Positions 25,628 through 34,441 of a stretch of DNA of 64,000 nt are shown piece after piece. The position numbers and the translations under genes were made by a program. The stretch covers positions 77,943-141,942 of the forward strand of contig CAZDKK010000003.1 in the NCBI GenBank assembly GCA_964506245.1. The letters run 5' to 3'. Below the pieces are notes generated by a model. The model was not told the DNA's origin and did no database searches. It was given only the letters and a program-made list of their open reading frames with translations. This DNA comes from CAZDKK01 sp964506245. Lineage in GTDB: Bacteria > Eisenbacteria > RBG-16-71-46 > CAIMUX01 > WJJG01. Position 1 is the stretch's first letter, and every line of letters begins with the position of its first letter.

Positions 25628-26560
25628 CTAGTCCCGGCCCCCGGCTCGCGTCAGCCGCCACTCGATGAACCCCTTGAGGACCAGGGTGATCAGTGCCAGC
25701 ATCGTCAGCAACGACGCAACGGCGAAAGCGGCCGCGAGCTGATACTCATTGTAGAGCATCTCCACGTGGAGGGGGACCGTCGTCGTCTTGCCCCGGATGT
25801 GGCCGGAAACGACGGAGACTGCGCCGAACTCACCCACGGAGCGCGCCGTGCAGAGGATGATTCCGTAGAAGAGCCCCCATTTGATCTTGGGCAGGCTTAC
25901 GCGCAGGAACGTCTGCAGGCCGCTGGCGCCCATCGTAACGGCCGCCTGCTCCTCCTCGCTGCCCTGGCTGCGCATGAGAGGGATCAGCTCGCGCGCCACG
26001 AGCGGGGAGATGACAAAGGTCGTGGCGAGCACGATGCCCGGCAGGGCGAAGATGATCTTGATGTCGTGCTCGACCAGCCAGGGGCCCACGAGCCCGCGCG
26101 CACCGAACAGGAGCACGAACATCATGCCCGAGATCACCGGGGAGACGCTGAACGGCAGGTCGATCAAGGTGACCAGCAGGTTCTTGCCAGGGAACTCGAA
26201 CTTGGTGATGGCCCAGGCCGCGGACAGCCCGAACACCACGGTGGCCGGCACCGAGAAGAGCGCCGTCAGCAGCGTCAGCTTGATGGCGGCCAGGGTGATC
26301 GGATCGCTGATCGCGGCCATGTAGGTGTGCGGTCCGTCGCTGACGGCCTTGGCGAAGACCAGAACGAGGGGCAGGACCAGGAAGCAGCCGAGGAAGCCGA
26401 GGGCCAGCGCGATCAGCAGCCACCGGATCGGCCTGGGTTCGGTCATGCCGCGGCGCGACGCCGCCGTGGCCGGCAGCACGCGGGAGATCGTCCGGCCCAG
26501 CCTGCCGGTAGTCAGGCGGGCCAGTGCGCGGCCGGAGATGCGGCTGTCCGTGGTTCCCAT
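25628..26560 (-). CDS. cysW: Sulfate/thiosulfate ABC transporter permease CysW
   Basis: The product is 310 aa; the ATG at 26560 follows GAGGAGG. An unusual basic N-terminal extension of about 45 residues precedes six membrane helices. CysW hallmarks are LIDLPFSVSPVISGMMFVLLFG and the EAA-like loop EEEQAAVTMGASGLQTFLRVSLPKIK, which docks on the ATPase. The segment ARSVGEFGAVSVVSGHIRGKT is typical of CysW. It forms the inner-membrane channel with CysT. It lies 13 nt after cysT in the same operon. Confidence 0.92.
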   Translation of the reverse strand: MGTTDSRISGRALARLTTGRLGRTISRVLPATAASRRGMTEPRPIRWLLIALALGFLGCFLVLPLVLVFAKAVSDGPHTYMAAISDPITLAAIKLTLLTALFSVPATVVFGLSAAWAITKFEFPGKNLLVTLIDLPFSVSPVISGMMFVLLFGARGLVGPWLVEHDIKIIFALPGIVLATTFVISPLVARELIPLMRSQGSEEEQAAVTMGASGLQTFLRVSLPKIKWGLFYGIILCTARSVGEFGAVSVVSGHIRGKTTTVPLHVEMLYNEYQLAAAFAVASLLTMLALITLVLKGFIEWRLTRAGGRD

Positions 26561-26573
26561 GACCGCGGCCTCC

Positions 26574-27404
26574 TCAGGCGATCCGCGCTCGACTCCCCGA
26601 ACGCATCGAGAGGGCGTTGATGAGGAGCAGCACGGCGAAGGAGACGATCAAGAAGAGCAGGGCGATGGCCGTCGCCCCAGCATAATCGTACTCCTCCAGC
26701 TTGATCATGATCAGCAGCGGCGTGATCTCAGTACGCAGCGGCAGGTTGCCCGCGATGAAGATCACTGACCCATACTCGCCGAGCCCCCTGGCGAAGGCCA
26801 ACGTGAACCCCGTGGCCACGGCGGGCAACAGCTCGGGCAAGATGAGGCGGAAGAAGACCTGTAGGCGGCCGGCGCCCATGCTGGCGGCCGCCTCCTCGAC
26901 CTCCAACGGCAACTCACGCAGCACGGGTTGGACCGTGCGCACCACGAAAGGCAGGCCCACGAAGGTCAGCGCGACGATCACGCCCAGCGGCGTGTAGGCC
27001 ACCTTGATGTCGGCGTGGGCGAGGATCTGGCCGACCCAGCCGTCGGTCGCGTAGATCGTGGTGAGGGCGATGCCGGCCACCGCGGTCGGCAACGCGAAGG
27101 GCAGGTCGATCAACCCATCGACCAGGCGCTTGCCCGGGAAGTGGTATCGCTGCAGGACCCAGGCGAGCAGCAGGCCGCAGAAGGCGTTGATCAAGGCACC
27201 CGTCAGAGCGGCTCCAAAGCTCAGGCGATAGGCAGCCCAGGCGCGTGGCGAGAAGACGACCTCGAGGAACCGCGCGGGCGTGAGCGTGGCGGCCTTGAGC
27301 ACCAAGGTGGCCAGGGGGATGATGACGATCAGTCCGAGGTAGGTGAGCGTGAGCCCCATCGCCAGGCCGAAGCCGGGCAGGACGCCTTGGCGCGTCTGGC
27401 GCAT
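26574..27404 (-). CDS. cysT: Sulfate/thiosulfate ABC transporter permease CysT
   Basis: The product is 276 aa, with the start at ATG 27404 and a GGAG upstream. Six membrane helices. Family motifs: LIDLPFALPTAVAGIALTTIYA (CysT type), TFVGLPFVVRTVQPVLREL and the EAA loop VEEAAASMGAGRLQVFFRLILPEL. FARGLGEYGSVIFIAGNLP is also diagnostic of sulfate permeases. It pairs with CysW in the inner membrane. It starts 103 nt after the binding-protein gene. Confidence 0.92.
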   Translation of the reverse strand: MRQTRQGVLPGFGLAMGLTLTYLGLIVIIPLATLVLKAATLTPARFLEVVFSPRAWAAYRLSFGAALTGALINAFCGLLLAWVLQRYHFPGKRLVDGLIDLPFALPTAVAGIALTTIYATDGWVGQILAHADIKVAYTPLGVIVALTFVGLPFVVRTVQPVLRELPLEVEEAAASMGAGRLQVFFRLILPELLPAVATGFTLAFARGLGEYGSVIFIAGNLPLRTEITPLLIMIKLEEYDYAGATAIALLFLIVSFAVLLLINALSMRSGSRARIA

Positions 27405-27507
27405 TCCGCATCGCTCCGCTCGGGGTCCGGGGCCGATCAACGGCCCGAGCCGCGCACGGGCGCCTGGTCCCGATCGGACCGAGGCGCCCGTCGCGCTTGG
27501 CGCTGAT

Positions 27508-28527
27508 CTACTTGGCCTGATAGATCTGGTCGAACACGCCCCCGTCTCCGAAGTGGGTGAGCTGGGCCCTGGTCCAGCCGCCGAACACCTCGTCGATGGT
27601 GACGAGCTTGACCACGGGGAACTGGTGCTTGTACTTCTCCGCCACGGCGGGCAGGTCCGGGCGATAGAAATGCTTGGCCACGATCTCCTGCCCCACCGGG
27701 CTGTACAAGTACCGGAGATACGCCTCGGCCAGCGCGCGCGTCCCACGCTTGTCGACGACCTTGTCGACCACGGTGACCGACGGCTCGGCCAGGATGCTCA
27801 GCGACGGCACGACGATCTCGAATTCGCCCGGCTTCTCGTCCTTGAGCGCCAGCAGCGCCTCGTTCTCCCACGCGAGCAGCACGTCGCCGATCCCACGCTC
27901 GACGAAGGTGATGGTCGACCCGCGCGCGCCGGTATCGAGGATCGAGACGTTCTTGAAGATGCGCGTCACCAGGTCGCGGGCGGTCTCGTCGCTGCCCCCG
28001 GGCTGGGCCAGCGCGTAGGCCCAGGCTGCCAGGTAGTTCCACCGGGCGCCCCCCGAAGTCTTGGGATTGGGGGTCACCACGTTGATCCCGGGCCTCCCGA
28101 TGTCGTCCCAGTCCTTGATGTTCTTGGGGTTTCCCTTGCGCACGAGGAAGACGATCGTCGACGTGTAGGGGCAGGAATTGTGGGGCAGGCGGGATTGCCA
28201 GTTCTGCGCGATCAGGCCGGTGCCGGCGATGACATCGATGTCGAAGGCCAGCGCGAGGGTGACGACATCCGCCTCGAGCCCGTCCATGACCGCACGCGCC
28301 TGCTTGCCGGCACCGCCGTGCGACTGGTTCACGGTGACCTTCTTGCCGGTGCTGTCCTCGTAGTACTTCGCGAATGCGGTGTTGAAGTCCTGGTAGAGCT
28401 CCCGGGTCGGGTCGTACGAGACATTGAGCATCGACAGCTCTTCCGCTGCCACCGGCACGGACACCAGGAGCCAGAGCGCGACCACCGAGGCCATCGGCCG
28501 CACCCAGACGGACAATGTTCGAATCAT
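27508..28527 (-). CDS. sbp: Periplasmic sulfate-binding protein
   Basis: The product is 339 aa; the ATG at 28527 follows GGAGGAAG, and the signal peptide ends near VAAEE. The mature protein opens with LNVSYDPTRELYQDFN. QSHGGAGKQARAV, LEADVVTLALAFDID, NSCPYTSTIVFLVRKGNPK and TPNPKTSGGARWNYLAAW follow. These are the signatures of the Sbp/CysP family that separate it from phosphate-binding PstS. It captures sulfate (or thiosulfate) in the periplasm and delivers it to CysT-CysW. Located between the ATPase and permease genes of the operon. Confidence 0.93.
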   Translation of the reverse strand: MIRTLSVWVRPMASVVALWLLVSVPVAAEELSMLNVSYDPTRELYQDFNTAFAKYYEDSTGKKVTVNQSHGGAGKQARAVMDGLEADVVTLALAFDIDVIAGTGLIAQNWQSRLPHNSCPYTSTIVFLVRKGNPKNIKDWDDIGRPGINVVTPNPKTSGGARWNYLAAWAYALAQPGGSDETARDLVTRIFKNVSILDTGARGSTITFVERGIGDVLLAWENEALLALKDEKPGEFEIVVPSLSILAEPSVTVVDKVVDKRGTRALAEAYLRYLYSPVGQEIVAKHFYRPDLPAVAEKYKHQFPVVKLVTIDEVFGGWTRAQLTHFGDGGVFDQIYQAK

Positions 28528-28590
28528 GATGACTTCCTCCAGTCTCGTCTGCATCAATCCCTTCACCGCGCCATTCTTCCCGCCACGCGA

Positions 28591-30501
28591 TCAGATCGGG
28601 CGCAGGGGCTGCGCCCCGGCGGGTTCCTCCGGCACGGCGACTTCTTGAGAGCGCACGATCAACACCGGCAGGCTGGAGAGATCGTTCACCAGCCCACCCA
28701 TCAGACTCCCGAAACGGACGCGACCGCTGCGATCGGGGGCCGGGGCTCCCAGGACCACCATCCCGTAGCCACCTTCCGCCACCTCGCGCAGGATCTGCTC
28801 GCGCGCTCGGCCGCGCCGCAGCGCTGTGCGCCCCTCCAGGCCCACCGCCGAGATCGTGCGCGCGCCCGCGGCCAGGAACCGCTCGCCCAGTTCGCATTCG
28901 TGGGGCGCGCCGTCTTCCGGGACCACGGTCAACAGGGTCGTGGCAGCGCCCAGGTGGCGCACCAGCCGCCCGGCGAAGAGCACGTCGTCCTTGCCGGGTT
29001 CTCCCACCGCGACGCAGATCAGCACGCGCTGCGGGACGGTGCTGTTGGGGGGCACGAGCAGCAGATGGTGCTCATGCGCGCCGAGAACCGCCTCGGCCGC
29101 CTCGACCACGTCTGCGGGCGGCCGGCCGTGGATGACGAGGTCGTACGGCTGGCGGGTGGCCTCGCGCTCGATCACATCGTCGTGCGCGCCGGCCGCGCTG
29201 CGCAACTCGAGCGCCGCCGGCCCGGCGCCGATCCGTTCGCGGGCCTGCTCGAGGTCGAGCTCATTGGCTTGCGGATCCTCGCCGATGCGCAGCACCGTCA
29301 CGCGGGCGTGGGCGAAGCGCGCGATGTCGCCTGCCATGCCGACCGCCGCATGGCCGTGCGGCGTGCCGTCGGTCACCGCCAGGAAGCTCATCCCCGGGTG
29401 GGTGAGGGCGTGGATGCGCCTCACGCCGACCCAGGCGGTGCTGCCCGGTTCCAGCGGGTAGCGACGGGCCTGGTGCTGCGAACGGATGGCCTCGATCAGC
29501 ACGTAATCGGCGCCGAATGGGGCCTGCGGTGCGATGGCCCGCACGCCCTTGAGCCCGGGCAGCCGCAGACGGATACGCTCGATCGAGCCGGTGAATCCCG
29601 TCTCGTCGATGATCGCCGGGCCCAGGAGCGGGTAGGCCAGGGCGTCGCGGGTGTCCTTGACCGCGACGTCCTCGGGGCGGAAGAGCACCTGCACGCGCCG
29701 GCCGCCCCCGGAGGCCGTGACCTGACTGTCGAGCGGGAAGCGGACCGGGCCCAGCGTGACGCCCGTGGCATCGCAATCGCCGACCATCAGGTTGGCCTTG
29801 CCCAGGAACGTCGCCACGAACTCGGTCTGGGGATGCATGTACAGCTCGCCCGGCGGCCCGACCTCGAGCAGGCGCCCGAAGTTCATGACCCCCATCCGAT
29901 CGGCCAGCTCGAAGGCCTCCTCCTGATCGTGCGTGACGAAGATCGTCGTCACGTTGAGCTCTTCCTGGATGCGCCGGAGGAAGCGACGCAGGTCGGCGCG
30001 GATCTTGGCGTCGAGGGCCCCGAACGGTTCGTCGAGCAGCAGCACTTCTGGCCGGTGGGCGAGAGCCCGGGCGAGGGCGACGCGCTGCTGTTGGCCGCCC
30101 GAGAGCTGGCTGGGCAGACGCTTCTCGAGGCCCACCAGGCCGACCAGCTCGAGCAGCTCGTCGCGCCGCCTGCGCCGCTCGGGCGCCTTGACCTTGCGGA
30201 TGCGCAGGGGAAACTCGATGTTGTCGGCCACGTTCATGTGACGGAAGAGCGCATAGTGCTGGAAGACGAAGCCCACCCCCCGGCGCTGCGGCGAAAGACC
30301 GGTGACCTCGCGGCCGTGCAGGAGGATCCGGCCTCCCTCGGGGTTGAGCAACCCGGCGATCAGGCGCAGCACGGTGCTCTTGCCGCTGCCACTGGGGCCG
30401 AGGAGCACGAAGAGCTCGCTGTCCGCGATCTCCAGGGAGACGTTGCCCACGACGCAGTGCGTCCCGAAGCACTTGGTGAGCTGCTCGAGCACAATGGACA
30501 T
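28591..30501 (-). CDS. CysA-type sulfate ABC ATPase fused to two universal-stress-like domains
   Basis: The product is 636 aa, against about 350 aa for ordinary CysA. The ABC domain (1-235) has Walker A GPSGSGKST (35-43), the signature LSGGQQQR (133-140), Walker B LLLDEPFGALD and switch His191 (FVTHDQEE). The CysA/TOBE-like regulatory region runs to about 365. Residues about 372-486 (SFLAVTDGTPHGHAAVG...LLLVPPN) and 490-617 (RVLICVAVGEPGKDD...VLGAPAPDRSGRVRFGS...LPVLIVRS) read as two UspA-fold domains; the second keeps the G-x2-G-x9-G(S) nucleotide-binding pattern. It energises sulfate uptake, and the Usp part may sense nucleotides and regulate. First gene of the operon; start at ATG 30501 after AAGGA. 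Confidence 0.88.
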   Translation of the reverse strand: MSIVLEQLTKCFGTHCVVGNVSLEIADSELFVLLGPSGSGKSTVLRLIAGLLNPEGGRILLHGREVTGLSPQRRGVGFVFQHYALFRHMNVADNIEFPLRIRKVKAPERRRRRDELLELVGLVGLEKRLPSQLSGGQQQRVALARALAHRPEVLLLDEPFGALDAKIRADLRRFLRRIQEELNVTTIFVTHDQEEAFELADRMGVMNFGRLLEVGPPGELYMHPQTEFVATFLGKANLMVGDCDATGVTLGPVRFPLDSQVTASGGGRRVQVLFRPEDVAVKDTRDALAYPLLGPAIIDETGFTGSIERIRLRLPGLKGVRAIAPQAPFGADYVLIEAIRSQHQARRYPLEPGSTAWVGVRRIHALTHPGMSFLAVTDGTPHGHAAVGMAGDIARFAHARVTVLRIGEDPQANELDLEQARERIGAGPAALELRSAAGAHDDVIEREATRQPYDLVIHGRPPADVVEAAEAVLGAHEHHLLLVPPNSTVPQRVLICVAVGEPGKDDVLFAGRLVRHLGAATTLLTVVPEDGAPHECELGERFLAAGARTISAVGLEGRTALRRGRAREQILREVAEGGYGMVVLGAPAPDRSGRVRFGSLMGGLVNDLSSLPVLIVRSQEVAVPEEPAGAQPLRPI

Positions 30502-30595
30502 GACATTCCTTCGCCCGGGTTGCTTGCCGGCCCTCGGGTCCGTCCCTGGCCCCAACGGGCACCGGCCGGACACTCAAGATGATCGGTCCAACCCG

Positions 30596-30636
30596 GTGAC
30601 AGGGTCAGTCGAAATGCGGTGACAATGAGGTGACAA
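30596..30636 (-). promoter_or_regulatory. Pho-box-like direct repeats before the sulfate operon
   Basis: On the minus strand TTGTCAC occurs at 30630-30636 and 30619-30625 with exactly 4 nt between them (11-bp period), and CTGTCAC at 30596-30602. The 7+4+7 layout and the T(T/C)GTCAC core match the PhoB-family binding site. It lies directly in front of the operon that encodes its own PhoB-type regulator. Confidence 0.6.
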
Positions 30637-30642
30637 ACGGGG

Positions 30643-31161
30643 TTAGCGCGCCATCCCGTCCGGGCCCCTGCCGCGGGTGCCCTGCGGCGCTGCACCCGGG
30701 CCCGCGCCCGATCCGGCTCCGACCGCGGACCCCAGGGCCGGTCCGGCGACCGGAGCGGAAGCCGCGCCGCCCGCCGTCGCCCGCACCTGCAAGGCCAGGA
30801 CGTGGTGAAAGCGCACGGTGCGGCCGGAGGCGAAGGAACGGGTCTCGGCCAGGAAGCTCTCCAGCCCGTGGGTGGCGAGCAGCGCGAGCACCGCTTGGGC
30901 GCGGCTCTCGTGCGCGCTGCCGGCGATCGAGTAGACGTAGAAGTCCGTGGCAACGGCCCACAGAATCACCGAGCGATCGGTGGTGGTGTAGAGGCGGAAT
31001 TCCGCGATGCCCTGCCCGGAGAGCTCGCGCTGGCTGAGGGTGCCCTCGCCCAGCCCCAGGACCGAGTCGATGGAGTCGTCCCGCTGGCCGGGCGGCTCGG
31101 CATGACAGGGCAGACCAGGGCCGTAGCACAGCACCGCCAGCACCACCAGCAGCGACCGCAT
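30643..31161 (-). CDS. Small secreted protein, unknown function
   Basis: The product is 172 aa; the ATG at 31161 follows GGAGGG, and a signal peptide ends near PCHAE. The central region (FRLYTTTDRSVILWAVATDFYVYSIAG, RTVRFHHVLALQVRA) looks like a small alpha/beta domain that I do not recognise. The last 40 residues are Ala/Gly/Pro-rich low complexity. It ends 7 nt before the Pho-box-like repeats and starts 46 nt after the ornithine aminotransferase gene, so it may be its operon partner. Confidence 0.6.
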   Translation of the reverse strand: MRSLLVVLAVLCYGPGLPCHAEPPGQRDDSIDSVLGLGEGTLSQRELSGQGIAEFRLYTTTDRSVILWAVATDFYVYSIAGSAHESRAQAVLALLATHGLESFLAETRSFASGRTVRFHHVLALQVRATAGGAASAPVAGPALGSAVGAGSGAGPGAAPQGTRGRGPDGMAR

Positions 31162-31207
31162 GCAACCCTCCAACCAGCACGCGCGGTGTCACCGCGCGTG
31201 CATCGGA

Positions 31208-32404
31208 CTACCGCGCCAGCACCCTCTCGATGCGGGGCACCATCCAGTCCAGCTCTTCGCGCTTGATCACGAGGGGCGGTGCGAAGCGGATGACGTTCTC
31301 GTGCGTCTCCTTGGCGAGAATGCCCTCGTCCCGCAGCGCTTCGCAGTAGGGACGGGCCTTGACGTTGAGCACGACCCCGATCAGCAGGCCCTTGCCACGC
31401 ACTTGCTTGACGACCGGTGACTTGATCGCGCGGAGCCGAGCCATGAAGTACTCGCCGCTCTCGTGCGCCTTCTCGACCAGCTTCTCCTCGCGGATCACCC
31501 GCAGGGACGCGATGCCGACTGCGGCCGCCAACGGGTTGCCGCCGAAGGTCGATCCGTGCGTCCCCGGTGAGAAGACCCCCAAGACCTGCTTCGAGGCGGT
31601 GACGGCCGAGACCGGATAGGCGCCGCCACCCAGCGCCTTGCCGAGGATGTACATGTCGGGTTTGACGTCTTCGTGGTCGGCACAGAAGAGACGCCCCGTC
31701 CGCCCCAGACCGGTCTGGATCTCATCATCGATGAAGAGGATCCGGTGCTGGTCGCACAGCGCGCGCACCTGCCGCAGGTATCCGGCGGGAGGCACGATCA
31801 CACCGCCCTCGCCCTGGATCGGCTCGATGAGCACCGCGACCGTATGGGGCGTCACCGCGGCGCGCAGCGCGTCGGCGTCGCCGTAGGGAACGAGCTTGAA
31901 GCCGGGTGTGAACGGGCCGAACCCGCGCCGGTAGCTCTCCTCGGAGGAAAAACCCACGATGGTCGTCGTGCGGCCGTGGAAGTTGCCCTCGCAGGCGAGG
32001 ATCTCTGCCTTGCCCTCGGGGACGCCCTTGACATCGTAGCCCCACTTGCGCGCGGCCTTGATGGCCGTCTCGACGGCCTCAGCGCCCGTGTTCATGGGCA
32101 AGGCCATGTCCATCTTCGCGGCCTCACACAAGTCTTTGAGGAAGGGACCCATCACTGCGTTGTGAAACGCACGCGAGGTGAGCGTCACCTTGTCGGCTTG
32201 CTCCTTGAGGGCCGCGACGATCGTGGGGTGGCGGTGGCCTTGGTTCAGCGCCGAGTAGGCGGAGAGGCAGTCGAGGTACTTGTTGCCGTCGGCGTCCCAG
32301 ACCCAGACGCCCTCAGCCCGGTCGATGACGACATCGAGCGGATGGTAGTTGTTGGCGCTGTAGGTCTCGGCGAGATGGATCAGATCTTGGCTCTTGGCTC
32401 CCAT
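31208..32404 (-). CDS. rocD: Ornithine aminotransferase (PLP-dependent)
   Basis: The product is 398 aa; the ATG at 32404 follows AGGAGGGAG. It transfers the delta-amino group of ornithine to 2-oxoglutarate, giving glutamate semialdehyde, in the cytosol. Class III aminotransferase motifs are intact: MNTGAEAVETAIKAARKWGY, CEGNFHGRTTTIVGFS and IEPIQGEGGVIVPPAGYL. The PLP-ring aspartate region is FIDDEIQTGLGRTG, and the Schiff-base Lys lies in MYILGKALGGGAYPVSAV. The N-terminal ETYSANNYHPLDVVIDRAEGVWVWD is typical of RocD, not of acetylornithine or GABA aminotransferases. Expected role: arginine/ornithine breakdown or proline supply. Confidence 0.92.
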   Translation of the reverse strand: MGAKSQDLIHLAETYSANNYHPLDVVIDRAEGVWVWDADGNKYLDCLSAYSALNQGHRHPTIVAALKEQADKVTLTSRAFHNAVMGPFLKDLCEAAKMDMALPMNTGAEAVETAIKAARKWGYDVKGVPEGKAEILACEGNFHGRTTTIVGFSSEESYRRGFGPFTPGFKLVPYGDADALRAAVTPHTVAVLIEPIQGEGGVIVPPAGYLRQVRALCDQHRILFIDDEIQTGLGRTGRLFCADHEDVKPDMYILGKALGGGAYPVSAVTASKQVLGVFSPGTHGSTFGGNPLAAAVGIASLRVIREEKLVEKAHESGEYFMARLRAIKSPVVKQVRGKGLLIGVVLNVKARPYCEALRDEGILAKETHENVIRFAPPLVIKREELDWMVPRIERVLAR

Positions 32405-32450
32405 GGTGCTCCCTCCTGCCCGTACACATGATCGGAACAAACGGCATGAA

Positions 32451-32480
32451 AGAATACCAGTGCTGCCGTCCTACCAGGAA
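32451..32480 (-). promoter_or_regulatory. Probable rocD promoter
   Basis: Minus-strand TTCCTG (32475-32480), an 18-nt spacer and TATTCT (32451-32456) with an extended TG at 32458-32459; 46 nt before the ATG. Confidence 0.45.
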
Positions 32481-32674
32481 GGAGTTTCGGCAAGTGCGGT
32501 CCCGGTCGGGACCGGCCAGCGATTGCTCGCCGCCGGACCATGGGGGGATCGGCGGTCAGGCCCCGCTCGCAGTCGTTACCCGGACCCCGGCCGGGCCGCC
32601 CTTTTCTGCCGCGCGCTCTGGCTGCTGCCCGTATCCGATTCCGGAGAATGCGGTTACACCCCACGGCTCCCCAA

Positions 32675-32712
32675 TCCTCGTGCCACAACCCGCCGGTGAG
32701 CGGGCACGAGGA
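32675..32712 (-). terminator. Hairpin in the dacA-rocD intergenic region
   Basis: Perfect 10-bp arms TCCTCGTGCC (32675-32684) and GGCACGAGGA (32703-32712) with an 18-nt loop. It is downstream of the carboxypeptidase gene on the minus strand. The rest of the 710-bp stretch 32405-33114 contains no gene I can support. Confidence 0.4.
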
Positions 32713-33114
32713 CGGGCCGGTCCTTTGGATCCAGCATCGGCGACCCCCCTAAGGAGGGGACCGCGGAGAGCCGCTGGCCAAGCACAATCAGCCTGCGCAG
32801 CGCTCCCCGTGGGGATCACCACCCTGGACATACCGGCCCGTTGCCCTCCCCGAAGTATGGTCGCGCCGGGCCAGATGAGCCTGCAGGAAATGTCCCCGAA
32901 TGCTGAGGATCAACTGCGCCGGCCTCCGGAGACCACCGGGGGCACGGGTACTCGACTCTTCATAAGCAACTGTAAGCCAATCTGTTACATGCCTGAGGCC
33001 TCTCGCGCGCCAGGCGAGTGGCCCGGGGCCAGGTTCGTGGCCAAGCGAAAGCCCCGGGACGCGCAGATGAGTGCTGTTCCGGGGCAGTTCGATCGGTCCG
33101 CGCGGTCGGGCCGA

Positions 33115-34278
33115 TCAGTGGAGCAGCTTGTCGAAGAAACTGCCCTCCGCCACCCGTTCGGCCGCCACGATCGGCACCTCGCCCAACTCCGCGCCGTCCA
33201 GCACCGCCACCGCCTTGCCGACGACCTGCCCCGCCTCGACCGGCGCCACCAGGTCATCCTCGAGCCGCTTCTCGATGACGACCGAGCCGATCTGCTCCTT
33301 GCGCAGCGAAAGGGTCAGCGGCTCGGCCAGCGTGACGGGCACGCTGCGCGCCTTGCCATCCCTGACCCTCACCGGTTGGAGCTGCTCGCTGGCTCTGTCG
33401 AGCAGGGTGTGACGGCTGTACAAGTTGAATCCGTAGGTGAGCAAGCGGCTGGCCTCGGTGGCGCGTTGCCGGTCGGTCGGCGCGCCCATGACCACGGCGA
33501 TCAGGCGGCGATCCTTCTGGACCGCCGTGGCGGTGATGCAGAAACCCGCTTCATGGTGATACCCGGTCTTCAGGCCATCCAGGCCGCGGTATTTCCCGAT
33601 GAGCCGGTTCGGGCTGTGGAGGGTGAACTCGCCATTGCGAAAGGGGGCGCTCTCCATCGATCCCCAGCGCAGGGATTCGGGGTGCTTGATCAACTCGCGG
33701 GCGAGGATCGCCATGTCATAGGCGCAGCTGATGTCCGCGCTCTGGCCCCTTTCCGGGGGCAGGCCGTGGACCGAGTGAAACTGCGTGTCGTTCATGCCCA
33801 GCTCGGCCGCGCGGATGTTCATCATGTCGATGAAGGCTTCCTTCGACCCCGCGTGGTGCTCGGCCAAGGCGAGGGCGGCGTCGTTGGCCGAGTGGATGGC
33901 CAGTGCCATCAGCAGCTCCTCGATCGTGAACACCTCGCCCTGCTTCAGGTAGACCTGCGAGCCGCCGACCTTGCTGGCCCGGCCCGACACCACCACGGTG
34001 TCCGCCAGGCTGATCTCTCCGCGTCCGGCTGCCTCGAGCAGGAGCAGCTCGGTCATCATCTTGGTCATCGAGGCCGGTTCGTGCGGTTCGTGCGCGCGCA
34101 CCGCTACCAGCAGGTCACCGGTCTCGGGTTCCAGGACCACCGCGGAGAAGAACTCCCCGGTGATCGTCGCGGCCGAAGGGGTCGCCGGCGATGCGCTGTC
34201 GGTTGCCTGGGCCCGCGGAAGTGAGCCTGCAAAGAGCAGGCTCAGGATGCAGAATGCAAAACACACCTGGCGAGTCAA
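33115..34278 (-). CDS. dacA: D-alanyl-D-alanine carboxypeptidase (penicillin-binding protein 5/6 type)
   Basis: The product is 387 aa from a TTG at 34278. AAGGAG sits 8 nt upstream of this TTG, and it gives a normal signal peptide (to about residue 25, RAQA), so it is preferred over a longer upstream start. It trims the terminal D-Ala from peptidoglycan stem peptides in the periplasm. The serine-peptidase triad of motifs is complete: Ser70-x-x-Lys73 (PASMTKMMT), Ser130-Ala-Asn132 (HSANDAA) and Lys237-Thr-Gly (GLKTGYH). A PBP5-type C-terminal beta domain follows (about 275-387). No amphipathic membrane anchor is obvious at the end. Confidence 0.92.
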   Translation of the reverse strand: MTRQVCFAFCILSLLFAGSLPRAQATDSASPATPSAATITGEFFSAVVLEPETGDLLVAVRAHEPHEPASMTKMMTELLLLEAAGRGEISLADTVVVSGRASKVGGSQVYLKQGEVFTIEELLMALAIHSANDAALALAEHHAGSKEAFIDMMNIRAAELGMNDTQFHSVHGLPPERGQSADISCAYDMAILARELIKHPESLRWGSMESAPFRNGEFTLHSPNRLIGKYRGLDGLKTGYHHEAGFCITATAVQKDRRLIAVVMGAPTDRQRATEASRLLTYGFNLYSRHTLLDRASEQLQPVRVRDGKARSVPVTLAEPLTLSLRKEQIGSVVIEKRLEDDLVAPVEAGQVVGKAVAVLDGAELGEVPIVAAERVAEGSFFDKLLH

Positions 34279-34441
34279 AGCCCGTAACTCCTTCTCATAT
34301 TTTCCCTTGAGTCGACCAGCTCGGGAGAACCGGCTGAAAGTAGACCCGTTCCCGGAGCCTGTCAAGAAAGAGGCACGGGGCGTGCCGCGAGGGACCTCGG
34401 GGGTCCCTCGCGCGAGGATCTGGCCGGCTGTGAGCGACCCT

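Noticed and set aside
27508..28527. Reading the operon as phosphate uptake because of the Pho-like box
   Set aside because: The binding protein, permeases and ATPase all carry sulfate-family signatures, so the transporter call stays sulfate; only the regulation looks Pho-like.
27343..30582. 1079-codon plus-strand frame across the sulfate operon
   Set aside because: It runs antisense through three recognisable transporter genes and has no domain of its own.
32428..34224. Plus-strand frame over the dacA gene and the gap before it
   Set aside because: The first part covers a gene-free gap and the rest is antisense to the carboxypeptidase with its SxxK, SxN and KTG motifs.
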